A stretch of 6,917 nt of DNA from Rhodobacter sp. (GCA_027482795.1 JAIXVS010000002.1:1-6917); one strand, 5' to 3'; shown: positions 1-5,695, counted from the stretch's first letter. Numbers and translations are program-made. The notes: generated from the sequence alone by a model not told the origin.

Positions 1-979
1 ATTCCAGATTAATGGGCGCGGCAAAATCGGGCACATATCGCCGATAGCTGTTCACATAGGGCGCAAGCAGGGCAATTGCCCCCGTCAGGTGGTTTTGCAG
101 GCCCGCGATGAAATGCAAAAACGCCTCGGTTTCGGCCCCACCTTTGACAGAAAAGATGTTCTTACCCGTGCTGCTGTCTACCACCGATGTGTGGATATGC
201 ATCGCAGATCCAGGTTCACCCGCGATGGGTTTGGCCATAAAAGTGGCAAAACAATCGTGCCGCAGCGCGGCCTCGCGGATCAGGCGTTTGAAGAAAAACA
301 CATCATCGGCAAGGCGAATGGGGTCGCCGTGGGCGAGGTTTAACTCGATCTGCCCCGCGCCGCCTTCTTGCAAAATGCCGTCAATCTCTAGCCCCTGCGC
401 CTCGGCGAAATCATAGATATCGTCGATCACCTTGCCGTATTCGTCGATTGCCGAAAGGGAATAGGCCTGTTTGCCCGCCGCGCGCCGCCCGCTGCGCCCC
501 ATGGGCGGAATGACAGGCTGGTTGGGGTCGATATTGCGCGCGGTTAGGAAAAACTCCATCTCGGGGGCAACAACGGGTGTCCAGCCTTGCGCGGCATACA
601 GGCCCATGATGCGGCGCAAAAGGTTGCGCGGGGCAAAGGGCACCAGATTGCCCTGCTGATCTTTGGCATCATGAATGACTTGCAGCGTGACATCCGCTGT
701 CCACGGCGCGGCGGTGGCGGTGGTAAAGTCAGGCTCTAGAATCATATCGGGTTCGGTAAAGGCATCGAACGGGTTGTCGGCCCATTCGCCTGTAATCGTT
801 TGCAAAAAGATAGAATTGGGCAGGAAATAGTTGCCTTGGGTGGCAAATTTCGCCGCTGGCATCGCCTTGCCGCGCGCCACGCCTGCGATATCGCCAATCA
901 CGCATTCTACCTCGTCCACGCGGCGGCCAGCGATGAATTCGCGGGCAGCTTTGGGCAATTGGTCAGTCCATTTAGACAT
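1..979 (-). CDS. Glutamine synthetase family protein (gamma-glutamyl ligase type), 3' end outside window
   Basis: I translated this frame by hand from the ATG at 979. It stays open for 326 codons to the left edge, so the C-terminal part (family members run to about 450 residues) is missing. Visible GS features are an N-terminal beta-grasp with VARGKAMP (34-41), APEMEFFL (138-145) with metal-ligand Glu140 and Glu142, GAGQIELN (207-214), FMAKP (247-251), GSAMHIHTS (257-265) and NSYRRYVP (310-317). The window ends within INLE, just before the expected W-G-x-x-NR segment. The family makes gamma-glutamyl-phosphate from Glu and ATP and couples it to ammonia or an amine. The length and the absence of a classical GlnA adenylylation region (not reached here) leave PuuA-like gamma-glutamylamine synthetase as the best guess. 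It is the third gene of a minus-strand operon, 54 nt after the amidotransferase. The ribosome binding site is weak (GGTG about 7 nt upstream). It is a distant paralogue of the ligase at 1737-3095, not a recent copy. Confidence 0.93.
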   Translation of the reverse strand, partial: MSKWTDQLPKAAREFIAGRRVDEVECVIGDIAGVARGKAMPAAKFATQGNYFLPNSIFLQTITGEWADNPFDAFTEPDMILEPDFTTATAAPWTADVTLQVIHDAKDQQGNLVPFAPRNLLRRIMGLYAAQGWTPVVAPEMEFFLTARNIDPNQPVIPPMGRSGRRAAGKQAYSLSAIDEYGKVIDDIYDFAEAQGLEIDGILQEGGAGQIELNLAHGDPIRLADDVFFFKRLIREAALRHDCFATFMAKPIAGEPGSAMHIHTSVVDSSTGKNIFSVKGGAETEAFLHFIAGLQNHLTGAIALLAPYVNSYRRYVPDFAAPINLE

Positions 980-992
980 GTTCACACCGTTT

Positions 993-1025
993 TGGGGGTT
1001 AGCCCCCAGCCCGTGTTTGGGCTAA
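993..1025 (-). other. Intercistronic hairpins with a mutually exclusive alternative fold
   Basis: Two abutting hairpins lie in the 54-nt gap between the amidotransferase and the second ligase. One has the stem 993-998/1003-1008 (TGGGGG with CCCCCA, 4-nt loop). The other has 1008-1012/1019-1023 (AGCCC with GGGCT, 6-nt loop). An alternative 7-bp stem pairs 1019-1025 with 999-1005 (TTAGCCC with GGGCTAA in the transcript) and excludes both. No U tract follows, so this is not a standard terminator. It could affect mRNA processing or relative expression of the two cistrons, which is inference. Confidence 0.4.
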
Positions 1026-1033
1026 GGGTGTCT

Positions 1034-1726
1034 TTAGGCGGCGGTTTTTGGGCGTGCTTTGGATTTGAAGAAATCGGCAATGCGCGCCGCCATAGGGCCG
1101 CGATCAAGGGGTTCCGCCAACCGCTGCGCGGCGGCGGATAGCACCGCTTCGGGAACCAGACCTTTCCCGCGCTTTTCAATCAGCCCTTCCATGAACCTTG
1201 CGTCAAATTCGGGGTGGGCTTGGACAGTGAACATGCGGTCGTCATAGAGCAACGCCGCATTCTCGCAAAAGTCATTCGATGCAATGCGCGTGGCGCTGTC
1301 TGGTTTTTGCACAACTTGGTCTTGGTGCCATGCGTTCAATTTCACGCTTTCGCCGCCGAAATCATAGGTCGTGGCCCCTGCCGACCAGCCCTTTGCGTAT
1401 TTCTCAACCCGCCCGCCCATCGCCTGCGCGATGATTTGGTGGCCAAAGCACACCCCCACCATCGGCACGCCTGCGCTGTAAGACGCTCGGATAAAATCCT
1501 CAAGCGGCGGGATCCATGGGTGATCTTCATAGGCACCATGGCGCGAACCTGTGATCAGCCAGCCATCGCAGTCATGCACGCTGGCGGGAAACTGCCCGTG
1601 CAGCACAGGATAAATCGCAAAGTCAAAGCCATGCCCCTGCAAAAGGCGCACGAACAAATCGGGGTAATCGCCCAAATCGCGCAGCGCATCGGGTGCCTCG
1701 CCCGTTTGTAAAATGCCGATCTTCAT
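1034..1726 (-). CDS. Class I glutamine amidotransferase (GMP-synthase-like GATase1 domain)
   Basis: This is a 230-residue stand-alone GATase1 protein. The nucleophile elbow is GVCFGHQ (91-97) with Cys93. The other triad members are in VQAHPEFD (168-175), His171 and Glu173. An oxyanion-side ITGSRHGAYED (58-68) and the binding segment NAWHQDQV (131-138) are also present. The triad is complete, so it should hydrolyse a glutamine or gamma-glutamyl amide bond in the cytoplasm. The elbow is of the COG0518/GMP-synthase-like type, not the GICRG type I recall for PuuD, so it is at most a functional analogue of that gamma-glutamyl-GABA hydrolase. The start at 1726 is supported by AAAGG at 1738-1734, which overlaps the stop codon of the upstream ligase, with a 7-nt spacer. 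The gap to that ligase is 10 nt, so the genes are probably translationally coupled. Lying between two GS-like ligases, its likely job is releasing glutamate from a gamma-glutamylated intermediate, which is inference. Confidence 0.93.
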   Translation of the reverse strand: MKIGILQTGEAPDALRDLGDYPDLFVRLLQGHGFDFAIYPVLHGQFPASVHDCDGWLITGSRHGAYEDHPWIPPLEDFIRASYSAGVPMVGVCFGHQIIAQAMGGRVEKYAKGWSAGATTYDFGGESVKLNAWHQDQVVQKPDSATRIASNDFCENAALLYDDRMFTVQAHPEFDARFMEGLIEKRGKGLVPEAVLSAAAQRLAEPLDRGPMAARIADFFKSKARPKTAA

Positions 1727-1736
1727 CGCCGTGCCT

Positions 1737-3095
1737 TTACACCGTGTCCAAATACAACTCGACCCGTTCTTGTTCGGTCAACTCGCCAATGTAATGATGC
1801 TCTTGCCGCTTTGTCGAGACAAGGTTTTTGATGAGTTCTGGGTGCAAAAAGCGCGGCACGATGGTGGACTGTTCCAGCGCGTCAATTGCCGCCTCCCAGC
1901 TGGTTGGAATTTCTTCCAGCCCATCCACGGCATAGGCGTTGCCAACAATGGGGGAAGGTGCCTCCATCTGGTTTTCAATGCCATCCAGCGCTGCGCCAAG
2001 GATCACGGCCAGCATCAGGTAGGGGTTCACATCGCCGCCAGCCACGCGGTGTTCAATGCGCCGCGCCGAAGGGCTGCCTGCGGGAATGCGAATGGCGGCG
2101 GTGCGGTTTTCGTACCCCCACGCAATGGCCGTGGGCGCATGTTTGCCTGGCACAAGGCGTTCATAGCTGTTTTGATGCGGCGCGAAAATCAGCGCGCTAT
2201 CGTGCATGGCGTTCAGGCAGCCAGCCACCGCATGGCGCAGCATCGCCGTGCCTTTGGGCCCGCCACTGTCGAACACATTGTCCCCAGATTCGTCGATGAC
2301 GGAAAAATGCGTGTGCAGACCAGAGCCTGAATATTCGGGGTAAGGTTTGGCCATAAAGCTGGCGGCAAAGCCGTGGCGGCGGGCCAGACCCTTCACCAGC
2401 ATTTTGAACAGCCACGCATCATCTGCGGCGCGCAAAGGGTCGTCGCAGTGCATCAGGTTCACTTCAAACTGGCCCAGCCCCGTTTCTGAAGTGGTGGTAT
2501 CGGCAGGAATATCCATCGCCTCGCAAGCGTCATAAAGATCGGTGAAGAACGTGTCGAACGCATCCAAAGCGCGGATCGATAGGGTTTCAGCCGCCTTGCG
2601 CCGCTTGCCGCTGCGCGGGCTGGCGGGCACCTGCATGGTTTTGCCCGAATCATCGATCAGGAAAAATTCCAGCTCCATCGCGCAAACGGGGGTGAGGCCC
2701 CGCGCCTTGAACCGTTCGACCACGGCGCGCAGGGCATGGCGGGGGTCGCCCTCATACGGGGTGCCATTTTCGCGAAACATCCAGATCGGCAGCAGGGCGG
2801 TGGGGGCCTCTAGCCACGGCATGGGCATAAAGCCGCGCTCGGTGGGTTTTAGAACGCCGTCTTGGTCGCCCTGTTCAAACACCAAAGGGCTGTCATCGAT
2901 GTCTTCGCCCCAAATGTCCAAGTTTAGAACGGAAAACGGAAAGCGGGTTCCGTTTTTCACGACATTGTCAGCATAGCGGGCAGGCACCCGTTTGCCGCGC
3001 GCTTGCCCGTTCAAATCCGCTGCCGCCACACGAATGGTGCGCACATCGGGATGCTTTCTCAGCCAGTCTTTCATCATATCACAAAGGCGGGGCAC
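1737..3095 (-). CDS. Glutamine synthetase family protein (PuuA-like gamma-glutamyl ligase)
   Basis: This is a complete 452-residue GS-fold protein, the usual length for the family. The N-terminal beta-grasp covers about 1-110, with AAADLNGQARGKRVP (24-38). The catalytic domain shows MELEFFL (140-146) with Glu141/Glu143, GLGQFEVN (206-213), FMAKP (247-251), GSGLHTHFS (257-265), NSYERLVPG (309-317), WGYENRTAAIRIP (326-338) and ARRIEHRVAGGDVNPYL (344-360). All main metal, ATP and glutamate binding segments are therefore present. The strong match to PuuA-type rather than GlnA-type wording suggests an amine as acceptor, but the substrate is unknown. The start used here is a GTG at 3095. In-frame ATGs at 3077 and 3074 would remove 6 or 7 residues and are equally possible, since no start has a good ribosome binding site. 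It is the first gene of the ligase-amidotransferase-ligase operon and lies behind a 454-nt regulatory and repeat region. Confidence 0.95.
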   Translation of the reverse strand: MPRLCDMMKDWLRKHPDVRTIRVAAADLNGQARGKRVPARYADNVVKNGTRFPFSVLNLDIWGEDIDDSPLVFEQGDQDGVLKPTERGFMPMPWLEAPTALLPIWMFRENGTPYEGDPRHALRAVVERFKARGLTPVCAMELEFFLIDDSGKTMQVPASPRSGKRRKAAETLSIRALDAFDTFFTDLYDACEAMDIPADTTTSETGLGQFEVNLMHCDDPLRAADDAWLFKMLVKGLARRHGFAASFMAKPYPEYSGSGLHTHFSVIDESGDNVFDSGGPKGTAMLRHAVAGCLNAMHDSALIFAPHQNSYERLVPGKHAPTAIAWGYENRTAAIRIPAGSPSARRIEHRVAGGDVNPYLMLAVILGAALDGIENQMEAPSPIVGNAYAVDGLEEIPTSWEAAIDALEQSTIVPRFLHPELIKNLVSTKRQEHHYIGELTEQERVELYLDTV

Positions 3096-3150
3096 GTCCC
3101 GCCCGCACTGACCAAAAGGGGCAGGCCCAAGTGTCAGATCTGGCGGATGC

Positions 3151-3168
3151 GGATCATGCCCTTGATCC
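3151..3168. promoter_or_regulatory. Interrupted dyad GGATCA-N6-TGATCC in the operon leader
   Basis: Perfect 6-bp arms (3151-3156 and 3163-3168) are separated by 6 bp. The element lies about 55-72 nt upstream of the GTG start and downstream of the candidate promoter, so it would sit in the untranslated leader. It shares the TGATC core with the 14-bp palindrome at 3212-3225, which hints at the same DNA-binding protein. It could also form a short leader hairpin. A dyad this short can arise by chance. Confidence 0.3.
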
Positions 3169-3211
3169 TATCCTATTTTTCCGATCCTTGCAGCGCCGGT
3201 ATGGGCCGCAT

Positions 3212-3256
3212 AATTTGATCAAATTCAGGATAGCCGAGCGCAGGGGGGCAAAGCAA
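3212..3256 (-). promoter_or_regulatory. Candidate promoter and palindromic operator of the ligase operon
   Basis: On the minus strand a possible -35 TTGCTT (3256-3251) is followed, after 18 nt, by a possible -10 TATCCT (3232-3227). Immediately downstream, where transcription would start, is the perfect 14-bp palindrome AATTTGATCAAATT (3225-3212). A symmetric site over +1 is the usual arrangement for a repressor. The site resembles half of an FNR-type box (TTGAT...ATCAA) but lacks its 4-bp spacer, so an FNR/FnrL site is unlikely. The regulator is unknown. The palindrome is certain from the sequence, the promoter hexamers are weak. Confidence 0.45.
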
Positions 3257-3293
3257 GCGAAATTTGCAGGGGATTTTGTGTGGCTGATGGCGG

Positions 3294-3350
3294 TAGGGGG
3301 GCTTTGCCCCCCGCTTCGCTTCCCCCCAAGGTATTTGAGGAGTTAGGAAG
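3294..3350 (+). repeat. Left arm of the palindromic element
   Basis: This 57-bp arm contains a hairpin at 3296-3312 (GGGGGGC, loop TTT, GCCCCCC), then GCTTCGCTT, C6, AAGGTATTTG and a conserved end AGTTAGGAAG. It matches the reverse complement of 3494-3552 except for a few substitutions and small indels, mostly in the hairpin loop and the GCTTCGCT linker. The half stem 3301-3312 can instead pair with 3243-3254, a 12-bp perfect inverted match outside the element. Confidence 0.75.
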
Positions 3351-3354
3351 CCGA

Positions 3355-3420
3355 AGTTGGGATTAAACTGGTCTAGCCCTTGGTTATCTGCGCGCAGCTT
3401 CACCAAGGGCCTTCCCAACT
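3355..3420. other. Large two-part stem-loop in the core of the palindromic element
   Basis: An outer 8-bp stem (AGTTGGGA at 3355-3362 with TCCCAACT at 3413-3420) encloses a 9-bp perfect stem (GCCCTTGGT at 3376-3384 with ACCAAGGGC at 3402-3410). The inner loop holds the palindrome CTGCGCGCAG. The bulge is strongly asymmetric (13 nt against 2 nt). This could fold in RNA from either strand or in single-stranded DNA. Whether it is a non-coding RNA, a transposition structure or a relic is unknown. Confidence 0.5.
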
Positions 3421-3493
3421 CACGGCCATCGGCGCCTCCGCCTGTACCGTAGGTGCAACATCACGGATCAGGGTTAAGATTGCGTTAATGCGC

Positions 3494-3552
3494 CTTCCTA
3501 ACTCTGCAAATACCTTGGGGGGTGAGCGAAGCGAGGGGGGCTAGCCCCCCTA
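3494..3552 (-). repeat. Right arm of the palindromic element, overlapping a stop codon and acting as possible terminator
   Basis: The arm begins on the minus strand with TAG, the stop codon of the PhnD-like gene (3552-3550), followed at once by the perfect 16-bp palindrome GGGGGGCTAGCCCCCC (3550-3535). It then has TCGCTTCGCTCA, C6, AAGGTATTTG and AGTTAGGAAG. A G6/C6 stem right after the stop could stop or stabilise the transcript of the rlmJ operon, although no U tract follows it. Confidence 0.7.
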
Positions 3553-4308
3553 TGATCCTGCAGGTGCGGGCGGGATCGGCAGCGAAAGATAGGCTTTGGC
3601 GGGGATTTGGGTGATGCCGCGCAGGTGCAGGGTGGCGCGGTCGGCAGGGGGTAGCGCGGCGATAGCCTGCGTCAGTGCTATGCGCACGGGGTTAGGGTCT
3701 TTTGCTGTGATATAGGGCAAGGCGGGGGAGGGGGGCGTTGTGCCGATGACGCAAAGGTGATCGGCGAATGTGTCGTGTTCTTCGATCAATTCCCATGTCA
3801 GCGCATCCAGCGCCGCATAATCGGCGCGCCCGTTTGCCACGGCCAAGGCCGAGGCGTGATGTGCGCCTGTGCGCAGGGTGGGGCGCAGGGACAGGCCGCG
3901 CGCCAGATGATCGGCATAGGGCGCGGCCCAGCCTGAATGGGAAAGGGCTTCGTTATAGGCGAAATCTAGGCCCGCGACCTGATCTAAATGGGTAAATCCA
4001 TCGCTTTTGCGCGCGACATAGACCGAACGGTAATGCCCCGCAGGGCAGCCTTCCAGCCCGTAATCGGGTGTGGCGATCAGCGCGACTTTATCTGCCAGTT
4101 TGGCGCGGTACGGCAGGCTACAGGTTTGCGAAAACAAGAGTTCGGGCGAGAGCCAGCCCGCCATAAGGGCCATATTGCCGCGCGTCAGTTCTTGCGGCGC
4201 GTCTTGGCCCATATCGCGTAAAGCATCCCGCATAAGCGCCCATAGCCTGTTATTTGCGCCCATCGTTTCGGGGCGGTCATACATGCCAAGGGCGGCGATC
4301 AGGGGCAT
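3550..4308 (-). CDS. PhnD-like phosphate/phosphonate-binding family protein, cytosolic form
   Basis: The protein has 252 residues. It matches the PhnD-like periplasmic binding fold (COG3221/PF12974 type). The segment GWLSPELLFSQTCSLPY (51-67) is the usual W-x-SP-x-LL-x-QTC block. It is followed by ATPDYGLEGCPAGHYRSVYVAR (79-100) and by TGAHHASALAVANGRADYAALDALTWEL (147-174), the family's G-x-H-x-x-S-x-x-AV-x-x-G-x-x-D-x-AA-x-D ligand-site block. There is no signal peptide or lipobox and no ABC transporter gene adjacent, so it is probably a cytoplasmic binding or sensing protein rather than a transporter subunit. The ATG at 4308 follows a TAA directly, with AAGGGA about 11 nt upstream overlapping the end of the TerB gene. 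It is last in the rlmJ-terB-like operon, 15 nt behind it. Its stop codon lies inside the right arm of the palindromic element. The ligand is unknown. Confidence 0.85.
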   Translation of the reverse strand: MPLIAALGMYDRPETMGANNRLWALMRDALRDMGQDAPQELTRGNMALMAGWLSPELLFSQTCSLPYRAKLADKVALIATPDYGLEGCPAGHYRSVYVARKSDGFTHLDQVAGLDFAYNEALSHSGWAAPYADHLARGLSLRPTLRTGAHHASALAVANGRADYAALDALTWELIEEHDTFADHLCVIGTTPPSPALPYITAKDPNPVRIALTQAIAALPPADRATLHLRGITQIPAKAYLSLPIPPAPAGS

Positions 4309-4323
4309 TTACGCCGCGGTCCC

Positions 4324-4764
4324 TTACAATGCGGCTTGCGCGCGCTGGCGGGCAAGGCCAGAATCGACATCTGTCAGCCCCAGCAAATTTGCAATCAGCC
4401 GCAGCATTTGATCTTCGCCGCCATCGCGCGAGCCGTCCACCAGCGCGACCGACCACAGCGCCTGTACCAAGGCCGCGCGATCATCCAGCGGCACGGCATC
4501 TTTCAGCGCGCGCGTAAAGCGGATGGTGTCGGGAGCCTGCGCCTCTAGCGCCTCGCCTTGCGCGCGTAGATCCATCGCCTGAAACGGGGATAGGCCATAG
4601 CGCTGCATCAAGATCGCCTCGATGCGTTCCACCTCTTCGGCGGCATACATATTGTCGGTGCGCGCCACGCGCACCAGCAGGGCGGCAAGGGCCATGCGTG
4701 CATCATGATCGGCCAATTGGGCAGGGGCAGGGGCCAGCAGGGATTTGAGCAGCTTATCGAACAT
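4324..4764 (-). CDS. TerB-domain protein (tellurite-resistance TerB family)
   Basis: This is a 146-residue, mostly helical protein beginning MFDKLLKSLL. The TerB fold is indicated by LLVRVARTDNMYAAEEVERIEAIL (29-52) and by its second pseudo-repeat LWSVALVDGSRDGGEDQMLRLIANLLGL (103-130), each with the acidic A-R/L-x-D-x-x-x-x-x-E pattern. The end, TDVDSGLARQRA (131-142), is typical of the alphaproteobacterial stand-alone form. These proteins are named after the Ter operon, but most lone copies have no shown link to tellurite and their role is unknown. There is no signal peptide, so it should be cytosolic. It starts 9 nt after the rlmJ stop, with an AGG 8 nt upstream of the ATG, and is the middle gene of the operon. 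Tellurite resistance should not be inferred, since no other ter gene is visible. Confidence 0.85.
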   Translation of the reverse strand: MFDKLLKSLLAPAPAQLADHDARMALAALLVRVARTDNMYAAEEVERIEAILMQRYGLSPFQAMDLRAQGEALEAQAPDTIRFTRALKDAVPLDDRAALVQALWSVALVDGSRDGGEDQMLRLIANLLGLTDVDSGLARQRAQAAL

Positions 4765-4773
4765 GGGGCAGAC

Positions 4774-5571
4774 CTATGGCGAGGGGGGCGTATTGGCAAG
4801 GCGGGTGAAGGCAGATGTGATGCGGGCGGCCTCGGCGTCCAGCCCGTAGGGGGGATTGATGATGAACATACCCGTGCCGATCATCTTATGCCCTTCGCGC
4901 ACGGGGGGAAAGCGCGCTTCGGATCGCAGGGCATCTGGAAACTCGCGCGTCAGCGAGGCCAGCATGGGCCCATGCGCGCCCGATGTCAGCAGCGGGTACC
5001 ACAGCGCAATGATGCCGACATTCCATTTGCGGGCAATGGCGCGGATGCGGTCTGGGATCGCGTCATAATCGGCCTTCACCTCGTAGCTGGGATCAATCAG
5101 CATCAGCCCGCGGCGGGGCGTGGGCGGCGTAAGGGCAAGGGCCGCATCAAACCCATCGCGGGCATAGATATGCGGCGACCAAGGGTTCATCGCGTGGCGC
5201 AGGGCCTGCACTTCGGTGGGGTGCAGTTCGGCCAAATGGATGGTGTCGATATCGCGCAGGGACAGGGCGGCGATCAGCGGCGATCCTGGGTAGGCGGCGG
5301 GGCCATAGCTGGCGCGCACCTCGTTTAGCCTTTGGCGGTAGGGGTGGGCGGGGGCAAACCAGCCTTCCACCCGTTCAATGCCCAAAGCCGCCTCGCCCGT
5401 TTTCAGCGCATATTCGCTGCCCAAATCATACAGCCCCCGCCCTGCATGGGTTTCGATATAACTCAGGGGTTTGTCTTTTTGGGTCAGATACTCAAGACAC
5501 CACGCCAGCAGCGCGTGTTTTTGCACATCGGCAAGATTGCCCGCATGGAAGTGATGTTGATAGGACAGCAT
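4774..5571 (-). CDS. rlmJ: 23S rRNA (adenine(2030)-N6)-methyltransferase RlmJ
   Basis: The protein has 265 residues, close to E. coli RlmJ (about 280). The N-terminus MLSYQHHFHAGNLADVQKH (1-19) is the RlmJ signature. THAGRGLYDL (41-50) is the S-adenosylmethionine site of the Rossmann-like domain. An insertion subdomain follows, then AELHP (114-118). The catalytic N6-adenine motif, usually DPPY, is LIDPSYE (158-164) with Asp160 and Tyr163. GTGMFIINPPYGL (232-244) is the conserved C-terminal block. The enzyme methylates N6 of A2030 in 23S rRNA using S-adenosylmethionine before or during ribosome assembly. The Pro to Ser change in the second motif position is conservative and probably tolerated. 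The ATG at 5571 gives the conserved N-terminus, although the ribosome binding site is poor. It leads a three-gene operon with the TerB and PhnD-like genes and is transcribed divergently from the HdeA-like gene. Confidence 0.95.
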   Translation of the reverse strand: MLSYQHHFHAGNLADVQKHALLAWCLEYLTQKDKPLSYIETHAGRGLYDLGSEYALKTGEAALGIERVEGWFAPAHPYRQRLNEVRASYGPAAYPGSPLIAALSLRDIDTIHLAELHPTEVQALRHAMNPWSPHIYARDGFDAALALTPPTPRRGLMLIDPSYEVKADYDAIPDRIRAIARKWNVGIIALWYPLLTSGAHGPMLASLTREFPDALRSEARFPPVREGHKMIGTGMFIINPPYGLDAEAARITSAFTRLANTPPSP

Positions 5572-5634
5572 GTGCCAGCGTTACCAGCCGCAGCGCGGCG
5601 CATCAAGATCGTTTCCCGCGCGGCAACTCGTTCG

Positions 5635-5660
5635 CCTTTTACGTGTAAGGTATTAAAAGG
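5635..5660. promoter_or_regulatory. Dyad elements in the divergent rlmJ/hdeA-like intergenic region
   Basis: CCTTTT (5635-5640) and AAAAGG (5655-5660) form an inverted pair. Within them, CCTTTTACGTGTAAGG (5635-5650) is a near-palindrome centred on ACGT. This A/T-richer patch lies between two divergent genes and could hold a promoter or operator for either. I see no convincing -35/-10 pair for rlmJ. Support is only symmetry and position. Confidence 0.25.
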
Positions 5661-5695
5661 CCGCGAATTTCCCCCCAGTTAAGGATGATTTTACC

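Larger units (their letters stand above)
3096..3293. other. Leader and promoter region of the ligase operon, no gene
   Basis: This is the left half of the 454-nt gene-free interval. Short open frames on both strands (for example 3131-3346 plus and 3173-3418 minus) show no recognisable family, have no good ribosome binding site and run through the palindromic repeats, so I do not call them genes. The stretch contains the candidate promoter and operator described separately, an interrupted dyad at 3151-3168 and a G6 run at 3243-3248. Confidence 0.6.
3294..3552. repeat. 259-bp palindromic element with long inverted terminal repeats (MITE-like)
   Basis: The block begins and ends with closely matching inverted copies of a 57-59-bp sequence (3294-3350 and 3494-3552) around a 143-bp core. 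Each arm starts with TA followed by a G6/C6 hairpin, then GCTTCGCT, C6, AAGGTATTTG and GAGTTAGGAAG or a near version. The outer TA at both ends fits either a TA target duplication of the IS630/mariner type or simply the end of the repeat. There is no transposase, so it would be non-autonomous. The core contains another large inverted repeat (3355-3420). Alternatively these are two independent REP-like terminator elements in opposite orientation. I recall related G6/C6 repeats in Rhodobacteraceae intergenic regions but cannot check this. Confidence 0.6.

Noticed and set aside
993..1008. Intrinsic terminator between the amidotransferase and the second ligase
   Set aside because: The stem is G/C-rich, but the downstream minus-strand sequence is AAAACGG with no U run, and the ligase gene follows at once.
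1034..1726. PuuD gamma-glutamyl-GABA hydrolase
   Set aside because: The nucleophile elbow is GVCFGHQ rather than the PuuD-type motif I recall. A similar role is possible, but the gene name is not justified.
1713..2330. 205-residue plus-strand open frame
   Set aside because: It is antisense to the complete GS-like ligase, whose motifs are unmistakable.
3212..3225. FNR/FnrL box
   Set aside because: The TTGAT and ATCAA halves overlap without the required 4-bp spacer, so the oxygen-regulator interpretation was dropped in favour of an unassigned palindrome.
3173..3418. 81-residue minus-strand open frame in the gene-free region
   Set aside because: It runs through hairpins and the left repeat arm, has no ribosome binding site and no recognisable domain. 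It was kept only as part of the repeat description.
4324..4764. Tellurite resistance determinant
   Set aside because: Only a lone TerB domain is present without TerC, TerD or other ter genes, so the resistance name is not supported.
4705..5328. 207-residue plus-strand open frame
   Set aside because: It is antisense to rlmJ and the TerB gene, and its composition is the mirror of high-G+C coding DNA. No motif is visible.
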